From NCBI GenBank assembly GCA_946479785.1, contig CAMLHQ010000090.1, forward strand, positions 1 to 12,208: 12,208 nt of DNA, read 5' to 3'. The notes below the pieces were generated by a model that had not been told where the DNA came from, searched no databases, and saw nothing but the letters and a program-made list of their open reading frames with translations. The stretch's first letter is position 1. Each line of letters begins with the position of its first letter. Source of the stretch: an uncultured Nitrospira sp. Its GTDB lineage: Bacteria > Nitrospirota > Nitrospiria > Nitrospirales > Nitrospiraceae. Of this stretch, positions 1 to 5,989 are shown piece after piece. The translations under genes and the position numbers were made by a program.

Positions 1-10
1 TTTGGTTGCA

Positions 11-44
11 CCAAAAAAACAAGACAAACCAGACAAGCTTGTTT
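11..44 (-). terminator. Possible weak intrinsic terminator after glmS
   Basis: Read on the minus strand just past the glmS stop, AAACAAG (44-38) can pair with CTTGTTT (23-17) as a 7-bp stem with a 14-base loop. The second arm runs into a tract of seven T residues (19-13). The position, three bases after the last gene of the operon, suits a Rho-independent terminator. The stem is AT-rich with only two G-C pairs and the loop is long, so it would be weak. The window ends before any downstream gene can be seen. Confidence 0.35.
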
Positions 45-46
45 CC

Positions 47-1876
47 CTACTCCACCGTCACGCTCTTGGCTAGATTTCTCGGCTGATCCACATCCGCTCC
101 ACGCAGCACGGCAATGTGGTAGGCCAGTAATTGCAACGGAATCGTAAACAGAATCGGCGACATCAGCGGATGCGTATCCGGAATCGTAAAGACGGCGTCA
201 GCGGTCTTGCCTAATTCCCGCTCTCCTTCCGCCACCAGTGCAATGACGGGAGCCCGCCGTGCCTTCACCTCCATCAAGTTACTCACGGTCTTTTCGTACA
301 GGCGGTCTCGCGGCGCCAGCACCACCACCGGCATGTCCCTGTCGATCAACGCAATCGGCCCATGTTTCATTTCACCCGCCGCGTAGCCTTCCGCATGGAT
401 ATAAGACACTTCCTTGAGCTTCAGCGCACCTTCCAGAGCAATGGGATAGTTGATGCCGCGTCCCAGAAACAAAAAGTTGCGTTTCTTGTAATAGCGTTTG
501 GCGATGGCGACAATCTCAGCTTCCCGTCCCAGCACCCTCTCCACCAGCGAAGGCAGCCTGACCAGCCGGTCCAGCCACGCCTTTCCGTCCGCCGCGTTCA
601 TCACATTACGGATGCGAGCGAGATGCAGCGCCAGCAGATAGAGCGCCGTCAGCTGCGCGGTAAACGCCTTGGTCGACGCCACTCCAATCTCCGGCCCGCA
701 ATGCGTGTACAGCACCCCGTCCGACTCGCGCGCCAACGTGCTGCCAACGACGTTGACGATCGACACGATACGAGCCCCTTTTTCCTTCGCTTCGCGCGCT
801 GCGGCCAGCGTGTCGGCCGTTTCTCCGGATTGGGAAATTGTGATGAAGAGATCGCTTTTGCCGACCAAGGGATCGCGATAGCGGAATTCACTGCCGATGT
901 CGACTTGCACGGGAGTCCGAACCATCTCCTCGAGGAGGTACTTCCCGACCTGCCCCGCATGCCAAGACGTCCCGCAGGCCACGATCCAGATCCGGTCCAC
1001 CGCCGCAAACTCTTTCGGCGTGAGACCGATATCGGGAAGATCGGCCTCGCCGGTTTCATACGAGTAGCGGCCGCGCATGGTATCGAGAATCGTCTGCGGC
1101 TGCTCGTGGATTTCTTTCAGCATGAAATGGGAATAGCCGCTCTTTTCCGCCGCCGAGGCATCCCACGTAATTTTTGAAGTCTTCCGCAATACTTTTTGAC
1201 CGTTCGCGTCCGACACGTCGATATCGGATTTAGTCACGACCGCCACGTCACCTTCTTCCAAATAGATGACCTCGCGCGTATGAACCAGCATCGCCATCAC
1301 ATCGGAGGCGACATAAGACGCCTGTTTCGTGCGTCCGATGACGAGCGGGCAGCCGGACCTCGCCGCAATGATGGTCTCCGGCTCTTTCTCGCAGATCACC
1401 GCCAGCGCATAGCTGCCCCGCACTTCTTTTGTCGCCTCACGCACGGCATCGGCCAGCTTCAGCCCTCGCTGCATATGCTTGTCGATCAGATGAGCAACCA
1501 CCTCTGTGTCTGTTTCCGACTGAAATTTGTAGCCCTCTTTTTGCAGTTGCTGCTTGAGCGGTTGGTAGTTTTCAATAATCCCGTTGTGCACGAGCACGCA
1601 CCCGTTCGACCGATGCGGGTGGGCATTCTGCTCCGACGGTTTTCCATGTGTCGCCCAGCGGGTGTGCCCGATCCCAACCATGCCGGTGATTTCTCTTTCC
1701 GCCAGCGACTTCTTAAGGTTGGCAAGCTTGCCGACGCTGCGGCGGACCTCGATCTTCTCTCCCTGCATCACGGCGACACCGGCCGAGTCATACCCTCGAT
1801 ACTCAAGCCTCGCCAGCCCGCCAAGCAAGATTGGAACGGCTTCTTCATTCCCGACGTATCCGACGATGCCGCACAT
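47..1876 (-). CDS. glmS: Glutamine--fructose-6-phosphate aminotransferase (isomerizing), GlmS
   Basis: GlmS makes glucosamine-6-phosphate from fructose-6-phosphate and glutamine in the cytoplasm, the first committed step to UDP-GlcNAc. The 609-residue product matches the usual family length. The N-terminal class II glutamine amidotransferase domain (about 1-220) begins MCGIVGY, with Cys2 as the nucleophile after Met removal. It also contains EYRGYDSAG (25-33), HTRWATHG (71-78) and HNGIIENY (97-104). Two SIS (sugar isomerase) domains follow: the first has CGTSWHAG (301-308) and SQSGETADT (348-356), the second has GRGINYPIALEGALKLKE (472-489). The C-terminus LAKSVTVE is the conserved tail. The ATG at 1876 lies 5 bases after the glmU stop and is preceded by GAGG (1888-1885) with 8-base spacing, so the two genes are probably cotranscribed. 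I saw no glmS-type ribozyme, and there is no room for one before the start. The function call is firm. Confidence 0.98.
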   Translation of the reverse strand: MCGIVGYVGNEEAVPILLGGLARLEYRGYDSAGVAVMQGEKIEVRRSVGKLANLKKSLAEREITGMVGIGHTRWATHGKPSEQNAHPHRSNGCVLVHNGIIENYQPLKQQLQKEGYKFQSETDTEVVAHLIDKHMQRGLKLADAVREATKEVRGSYALAVICEKEPETIIAARSGCPLVIGRTKQASYVASDVMAMLVHTREVIYLEEGDVAVVTKSDIDVSDANGQKVLRKTSKITWDASAAEKSGYSHFMLKEIHEQPQTILDTMRGRYSYETGEADLPDIGLTPKEFAAVDRIWIVACGTSWHAGQVGKYLLEEMVRTPVQVDIGSEFRYRDPLVGKSDLFITISQSGETADTLAAAREAKEKGARIVSIVNVVGSTLARESDGVLYTHCGPEIGVASTKAFTAQLTALYLLALHLARIRNVMNAADGKAWLDRLVRLPSLVERVLGREAEIVAIAKRYYKKRNFLFLGRGINYPIALEGALKLKEVSYIHAEGYAAGEMKHGPIALIDRDMPVVVLAPRDRLYEKTVSNLMEVKARRAPVIALVAEGERELGKTADAVFTIPDTHPLMSPILFTIPLQLLAYHIAVLRGADVDQPRNLAKSVTVE

Positions 1877-1881
1877 GGAAT

Positions 1882-3447
1882 TTACCTCGGTTTCTTGCCT
1901 CGAACTTTAGTTGGCCCTGTCTTTAGCGGGGGCTTTACACGAGACCCTTGAGGCGACTCCAATAGGGCACGCCGCTTGGCCGCCCATCCGGGTCGAGTGA
2001 CCTGAGGGAGACGAGAGATCACGAGCGAATCGTCCGGTACGTTCTCTGTCACGGTCGTCCCGGCGGCAATAACCGAACCCGCACCGACCGTCACCGGCGC
2101 AATCAATTGCGTATCGCTCCCCACGAACACGCCGTCGCCGATGACCGTCTCGGCTTTTCGCACGCCATCATAGTTGCATGTGATTGTACCGGCGCCGATG
2201 TTGACACCTTTGCCGATTCTTGCGTCGCCGAGATAACTGAGATGATTGGCTTTCGATCCTTCGCCCAGTTCCGTTTTTTTCGCTTCGACGAAATTGCCGA
2301 TCTTCGCCCCTTTTCGCACCATCACGTGGGGGCGAAGGTGAGTAAAGGGTCCCAGCGTGGCCCCATCTTCAATGTGCGACTCACGGAAGACGCAGTGATC
2401 CAGAATTTCGACCCCATTGCCGACGACACAATCGGTGATCCTGGTCCCGGATCGCACGATGCAGTCCTCCCCGATCGCCGTGGTTCCTTCGAGAACCACG
2501 TTGGGATACAACACCGAGTCTTTGCCAATCGTCACTCCGGCATCGATCCATGCCGAATCGGGATCGATCATCCTCACTCCGGCATCGAGCCAACGGTGGC
2601 GAATTTGGCGGCGGATCGTCTGCTCGGCCTCGGCCAACTGTCTGCGAGTATTCACACCCAAACCTTCGTGGGGATCATCGAGCACGACAGCCGCGACGGG
2701 ACGATCCTGCTTAACGGCCGCTTGGACGATGTCCGTCAGGTAGTACTCTCCCTGCGCATTGCTCGGCCGGAGCTTTTCCAGTGCAGAAAACAGAAAGTCA
2801 CCATCGACGACATAAGTCCCGACATTGATCTCCCGGATCGATTTCTCCTTCGCATCGGCATCGCGATCTTCTACGATGCGAAACACACGATTTCCCGACG
2901 ACGGTTGTCGAACCACCCTTCCATACCCGCTTGCATCACCAAGAATGGCCGTGAGAATCGTCACAGCGGCCTGTTCCTTTTGATGCACGAGCAGCAATTG
3001 ACGGATCGTCGCTTCCTGCAACAACGGCGTGTCACCGTTGAGAATTAAGAACTGCTTCGGCATGACCCGGCCGGATCCTGTGAACAGGGGTCGCGTTTGC
3101 AACACCGCATGTCCGGTTCCCAACAATTCCCGTTGTTCCACAATCGAAACCGGTCTTTGACCGTTGTTTCCAGCTGTCGCCGCTTTGATCACTTGACCGA
3201 CTCGTTCAGCCTGATGGCCGACAACCACAGCAATGCGATCGCCCGCCACGCGCAATCCCAGCTCGACCGAATAGAGCACCATCGCCCGCCCCGCGACGGG
3301 CTGCAGCACCTTGGCATGCTTCGATTGCATTCGCTTCCCTAACCCGGCAGCCATGACGACGACAGCCAGACCGGGCAGTGGAACGTCTGCTTGTTCAGCC
3401 CTGCTCACGTAGCTCTGGACGGAGCCATGTTCTGTGAGCCGGCTCAT
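1882..3447 (-). CDS. glmU: Bifunctional UDP-GlcNAc pyrophosphorylase / glucosamine-1-phosphate N-acetyltransferase, GlmU
   Basis: GlmU acetylates glucosamine-1-phosphate with acetyl-CoA, then uridylylates it with UTP to give UDP-GlcNAc. The N-terminal pyrophosphorylase domain (about 27-255 of 521) shows VVMAAGLGKRM (30-40), KVLQPVAG (46-53), LGTGHA (109-114), LNGDTPLL (136-143), GYGRVVR (174-180), EINVGTY (206-212) and YYLTDI (235-240). The C-terminal left-handed beta-helix of hexapeptide repeats (about 285-475) contains NFVEAKKTELGEGSKANHLS (385-404), with the expected catalytic His at 402, and GAGTITCNYDG (418-428). I chose the ATG at 3447 because it forms an ATGA overlap with the upstream stop and has GGAG (3461-3458) 10 bases before it. 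A GTG at 3489 would add 14 residues and lacks this support. The product is longer than the roughly 456 residues of E. coli GlmU, with about 25 extra residues before the first motif and a basic tail of about 35 residues. Confidence 0.97.
   Translation of the reverse strand: MSRLTEHGSVQSYVSRAEQADVPLPGLAVVVMAAGLGKRMQSKHAKVLQPVAGRAMVLYSVELGLRVAGDRIAVVVGHQAERVGQVIKAATAGNNGQRPVSIVEQRELLGTGHAVLQTRPLFTGSGRVMPKQFLILNGDTPLLQEATIRQLLLVHQKEQAAVTILTAILGDASGYGRVVRQPSSGNRVFRIVEDRDADAKEKSIREINVGTYVVDGDFLFSALEKLRPSNAQGEYYLTDIVQAAVKQDRPVAAVVLDDPHEGLGVNTRRQLAEAEQTIRRQIRHRWLDAGVRMIDPDSAWIDAGVTIGKDSVLYPNVVLEGTTAIGEDCIVRSGTRITDCVVGNGVEILDHCVFRESHIEDGATLGPFTHLRPHVMVRKGAKIGNFVEAKKTELGEGSKANHLSYLGDARIGKGVNIGAGTITCNYDGVRKAETVIGDGVFVGSDTQLIAPVTVGAGSVIAAGTTVTENVPDDSLVISRLPQVTRPGWAAKRRALLESPQGSRVKPPLKTGPTKVRGKKPR
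1885..1888 (-). promoter_or_regulatory. Ribosome binding site of glmS, overlapping the glmU end
   Basis: On the minus strand GAGG is followed directly by the TAA stop of glmU and, after 8 bases in all, by the glmS ATG. Ribosomes finishing glmU could therefore reinitiate on glmS, which would tie production of the first and last enzymes of the UDP-GlcNAc route. Confidence 0.6.
2532..2588 (-). repeat. In-frame 15-base direct repeat inside glmU
   Basis: TCACTCCGGCATCGA occurs at 2532-2546 and again at 2574-2588, offset 42 bases (14 codons). Both copies encode Asp-Ala-Gly-Val, at residues 288-291 and 302-305 at the entry to the beta-helix. It may be a small internal duplication of one helix turn, or codon-level similarity forced by the hexapeptide repeat pattern. 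Confidence 0.5.
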
Positions 3448-3463
3448 CCGATCGGCACTCCGG
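3444..3463 (-). promoter_or_regulatory. ATGA stop/start overlap and ribosome binding site for glmU
   Basis: On the minus strand CCGGAG (3463-3458), ten bases and then ATGA (3447-3444) join the end of the DUF502 gene to the start of glmU. The TGA stop lies within the ATGA. This decides the glmU start and suggests translational coupling of the two genes. Confidence 0.6.
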
Positions 3464-4145
3464 CTTCCGGTTGCTTGACTGCGCCCCACTTGGGATCGGC
3501 GACCACAGCTGATCCGAGTGACGGCGTGGGTGAATAGAGTCCGCCAGACACAATCAACTTCATCGCTTCTTCCACGCTGATATTGACCGCGGTCACTTCA
3601 CGCTCCGGCACGAGGAGAAAATACCCCGAAGTGGGATTCGGCGACGTCGGCACGTAGACATGCACGAGCGGTTCCTGTGCCAAGTCCTGCATATCGCCCC
3701 TCGTCACGCCCGTCACGAACGCAAAACAATAGTGCCCATTTTTGGGAAACTGGATCAGCACGACACGATGGTAAGACCCGCTCTCCGAGAACGACAGAAT
3801 GTCCATCATGGATTTCAGCGTTGAGTAGATTCCTCGGACCAGCGGTACTCGATTGAGCAAGCCTTCCCAGAGTTTTACGATCTGCTTGCCCATGAAGTTC
3901 GCCGCAAAGAGGCCGGTCATGAACACCAATAAGATCAAAGTGACGATGCCCAACCCCGGCACATAATGATCCGGAACCAACTGCGCCAGGAGATCTCCAA
4001 GAATGCTGTCTACCGCGACGAAGAGGGTCTTCAAAATCAGAAATGTGCCCCAGATCGGGGTGATGACGAGCAGACCGGTCAGAAAGTAGCGTTTTAGCGA
4101 GGCTTTCAACATAAATAATGGTGGACGGAGATAGGCGTTCATCAT
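3444..4145 (-). CDS. DUF502-type integral membrane protein, function unknown
   Basis: This 233-residue protein has two hydrophobic segments near its N-terminus, about residues 21-43 (FLTGLLVITPIWGTFLILK) and 66-83 (GIVTLILLVFMTGLFAAN). A conserved-looking stretch follows, NRVPLVRGIYSTLKSMMD (98-115), then a roughly 110-residue soluble domain. The pattern matches the DUF502 family of bacterial and plant membrane proteins, which has no assigned biochemical role that I know of. Two start sites are possible: the tandem ATG ATG at 4145/4142, or ATG at 4112 (Met12, directly before the KRYFLTG stretch where the conserved region seems to begin). Neither has a clear Shine-Dalgarno sequence. It is the first gene of the minus-strand operon, and its TGA overlaps the glmU ATG. 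Coupling to UDP-GlcNAc synthesis hints at a cell-envelope role, but this is inference from context only. Confidence 0.85.
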   Translation of the reverse strand: MMNAYLRPPLFMLKASLKRYFLTGLLVITPIWGTFLILKTLFVAVDSILGDLLAQLVPDHYVPGLGIVTLILLVFMTGLFAANFMGKQIVKLWEGLLNRVPLVRGIYSTLKSMMDILSFSESGSYHRVVLIQFPKNGHYCFAFVTGVTRGDMQDLAQEPLVHVYVPTSPNPTSGYFLLVPEREVTAVNISVEEAMKLIVSGGLYSPTPSLGSAVVADPKWGAVKQPEAGVPIG

Positions 4146-4178
4146 ACAGAGATTTACGAGGGCGTCGCAAGCGTTTTC

Positions 4179-4207
4179 TTGCTATTTTCAATAACTTGGA
4201 CTACTAT
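4179..4207 (+). promoter_or_regulatory. Candidate sigma-70-type promoter for the tmk operon
   Basis: TTGCTA (4179-4184) and TACTAT (4202-4207) match the -35 and -10 consensus at 4 of 6 bases each, separated by an ideal 17 bases. Transcription would start near 4214, leaving a leader of about 25 bases before the tmk ATG at 4239. It lies in the 93-base divergent gap between the DUF502 gene and tmk. I found no equally good promoter for the minus strand in the same gap. Confidence 0.4.
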
Positions 4208-4228
4208 CCCGCCCGTTTTTCCCCGTCC

Positions 4229-4234
4229 GAGGAG
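4229..4234 (+). promoter_or_regulatory. Ribosome binding site of tmk
   Basis: GAGGAG lies four bases before ATG 4239. The spacing is a little short, but it is the only strong Shine-Dalgarno match near the start and it rules in this start over the upstream TTG. Confidence 0.65.
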
Positions 4235-4238
4235 ATCC

Positions 4239-4919
4239 ATGGAAAGAACAACCAAGACGCGGTATGTTCGAGGGCATTTTATCACCCTTGAGGGTCCGGA
4301 GGGCAGCGGCAAAAGTACTCAGATCCGCTACCTGGCCACAGCTCTCCGCCATTCAGGATACAGCGTCGCCCAAACGAGAGAGCCCGGCGGAACAGTCGTG
4401 GCCGAAGCGATTCGCCAGATTCTTCTGCTCTCATCATCGCAGGAACCGATTACACCCGTAGCCGAATCCTTGTTGATTCTCGCCGCTCGGAGTCAGCACG
4501 TGACGCAGGTCATCGAGCCCGCGCTTCAACGCGGCGCGATCGTGCTTTGCGATCGCTTCTCCGATTCCACATTCGCGTATCAGGGGTTCGCCCGCGGTCT
4601 CGATCTCGCATGGCTACGAAGGGCCAACGCGATGGCGACAAATGGATGCAGCCCCGATCTGACATTGCTGCTCGACGTCCCCGTGAACGTCGGTTTGTCC
4701 AGGAGACGGAAGGCTCGGGGGAAACAAAACAGATTGGATCGCGAATCGGAACGGTTTCACCGTTTGGTGCGAAAGGGATTCTTGAAACTTGCCGCGCAAT
4801 CACCCCGTCGAATCACAGTCATTAATTCCGATCGACCCGAGGAAACGGTGCGCGCGGAGATTGAGGCCGTTGTGTTAGGCTGGCTGCGCACACGACACCG
4901 TAAACCAGGCGCAAGATAA
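4239..4919 (+). CDS. tmk: Thymidylate kinase (dTMP kinase), Tmk
   Basis: Tmk phosphorylates dTMP to dTDP with ATP, in the only route to dTTP. The 226-residue product has the P-loop GPEGSGKST (19-27), the substrate-binding TREPGGT (46-52), the DRF motif with SDSTFAYQG (105-116), and an arginine-rich lid RRRKARGKQNRLD (155-167). An Arg-free P-loop with a basic lid fits the E. coli-like type II kinases. I placed the start at ATG 4239 because GAGGAG (4229-4234) precedes it and the family begins shortly before the P-loop. An in-frame TTG at 4179 would add 20 non-conserved residues and would sit on the candidate promoter. It is the first gene of the plus-strand operon, and the holB ATG follows its stop by one base. 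Confidence 0.96.
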   Translation: MERTTKTRYVRGHFITLEGPEGSGKSTQIRYLATALRHSGYSVAQTREPGGTVVAEAIRQILLLSSSQEPITPVAESLLILAARSQHVTQVIEPALQRGAIVLCDRFSDSTFAYQGFARGLDLAWLRRANAMATNGCSPDLTLLLDVPVNVGLSRRRKARGKQNRLDRESERFHRLVRKGFLKLAAQSPRRITVINSDRPEETVRAEIEAVVLGWLRTRHRKPGAR

Positions 4920-4920
4920 C

Positions 4921-5949
4921 ATGCCATTTCAGAGCATCATCGGACATCAATCAACCATTGCTTCGCTGCAAACAGCCGTCGCCCGGCAACGCCTTGCGCA
5001 TGCCTACCTCTTTCACGGCGAAGCCGCAATCGGCAAACGAACGACGGCTATTTGCTTCGCACAGGCCCTGAATTGTGAGCGCGGTCCATCGAACAACAGG
5101 CTCGACGCCTGCGGTTCCTGCCGGTCGTGCCAACAGATCGAAGCCCGCACTCATCCGGATTACTTCGTCATTGAGCCTGATCGCGAACTGGCAACACCGC
5201 AAATCAAGATCGAGCAGGTGCGTGAAATTGAACAGCAGATCATGTATCGCCCTCTCATCGGCGAACGGAAGATCTGCCTGATCGACGAAGCCGATCGCAT
5301 GACCATCGGAGCAGCCAATGCCTTACTCAAAACGCTCGAAGAACCGCCCGACCACAGCCTTTTCCTCCTCATTACGAGTCGGCCTGCCGCCCTTCCCGCT
5401 ACCATCCGTTCGCGCTGCCAATCCCTCCGCTTTGCCACGCCGGCGCGGACGGACGTCGAGGCCGCAGTGATTCTCAAACGAGAAATGCCTCCGGCCGACG
5501 CCCGACTCTTAGCCATGATCAGCGAGGGCCGACTCGGTGAAGCCTTGTCAACCGACCTCAAGAGCGTGCGCTGTCAGCAACAGGAATTGCTCGACCTCGT
5601 CAGCCCCCATTTCTTGCGATCGGTGACGAACGTGTTGACTGCTGCAGAATCGCTCGCCAAGGCGGATCGCGCCGCGGAAATGCTTTCCTGGCTGGCCCGC
5701 TGGATCAGAGACCTCCTCATCATTCAGATCGGAGCCGATCGCGATCAATTGCTCTACCTGGAATCCCTTCAAACTTTGGAGGCCTACGCCCGCCAGGCTG
5801 ACACCGATTCGCTCCTTGATCTGTTGCAGGACATCGAGAAAACCGAACAACAAGCCACACGGCACCTCAATCTCCACATGGCCCTGGAGAATATCCTGCT
5901 TCGTCTGCGCGAAGCGGTCACTACCTCCTCTTCCGCGGTCCCAGCCTAG
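4921..5949 (+). CDS. holB: DNA polymerase III delta-prime subunit, HolB
   Basis: Delta-prime is part of the clamp loader that places the beta sliding clamp on primed DNA. The 342-residue protein opens with SIIGHQ and the helix-loop pattern of AAA+ clamp-loader subunits. A P-loop-like GEAAIGKRT (33-41) follows, then a four-cysteine zinc module (Cys52, Cys64, Cys67, Cys70), the Walker-B-like ICLIDEADRM (118-127), LLKTLEEPP (135-143), and the SRC motif in RSRCQSL (163-169). A divergent helical C-terminal domain completes it. The Walker A is slightly off consensus, and delta-prime in well-studied systems is not a working ATPase, so this may be of no consequence. It starts one base after the tmk stop with only a weak Shine-Dalgarno sequence, so translation is probably coupled. 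The alternative DnaX (gamma/tau) is unlikely given the length, the start and the tmk neighbour. Confidence 0.9.
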   Translation: MPFQSIIGHQSTIASLQTAVARQRLAHAYLFHGEAAIGKRTTAICFAQALNCERGPSNNRLDACGSCRSCQQIEARTHPDYFVIEPDRELATPQIKIEQVREIEQQIMYRPLIGERKICLIDEADRMTIGAANALLKTLEEPPDHSLFLLITSRPAALPATIRSRCQSLRFATPARTDVEAAVILKREMPPADARLLAMISEGRLGEALSTDLKSVRCQQQELLDLVSPHFLRSVTNVLTAAESLAKADRAAEMLSWLARWIRDLLIIQIGADRDQLLYLESLQTLEAYARQADTDSLLDLLQDIEKTEQQATRHLNLHMALENILLRLREAVTTSSSAVPA

Positions 5950-5978
5950 CTTTCCCTGTTTCCAACCTGTTATCTTTT

Positions 5979-5982
5979 GAGG
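5979..5982 (+). promoter_or_regulatory. Ribosome binding site of metG
   Basis: GAGG sits seven bases before ATG 5990 in the 40-base holB-metG gap. No terminator or convincing promoter is visible in that gap, so metG is probably read from the tmk promoter. Confidence 0.55.
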
Positions 5983-5989
5983 CCGGACC

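Noticed and set aside
362..1177. Long plus-strand open frame (271 codons) opposite glmS
   Set aside because: It lies fully antisense to the well-supported glmS, is Arg/His-rich with low-complexity character typical of a shadow frame, and has no recognisable motif.
1877..1881. A glmS ribozyme or riboswitch before glmS
   Set aside because: Only 5 bases separate glmU and glmS, so there is no room for the ribozyme, and no such fold is expected inside the glmU coding end.
1196..1951. Plus-strand open frame of 251 codons opposite the glmS start and glmU end
   Set aside because: It is antisense to two certain genes and has no family features. High GC makes such long shadow frames common.
2107..3048. 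Plus-strand open frame of 313 codons opposite glmU
   Set aside because: It is antisense to glmU and compositionally a mirror of its codons, with repeated Asp/His/Arg and no domain pattern.
3448..3489. GTG 3489 as an upstream start for glmU
   Set aside because: It would overlap the DUF502 gene by 46 bases and has no ribosome binding site. ATG 3447 has GGAG and a classic ATGA overlap.
4179..4238. TTG 4179 as an upstream start for tmk
   Set aside because: The added 20 residues resemble no thymidylate kinase N-terminus, and the TTG coincides with the candidate -35 box. ATG 4239 has a strong GAGGAG.
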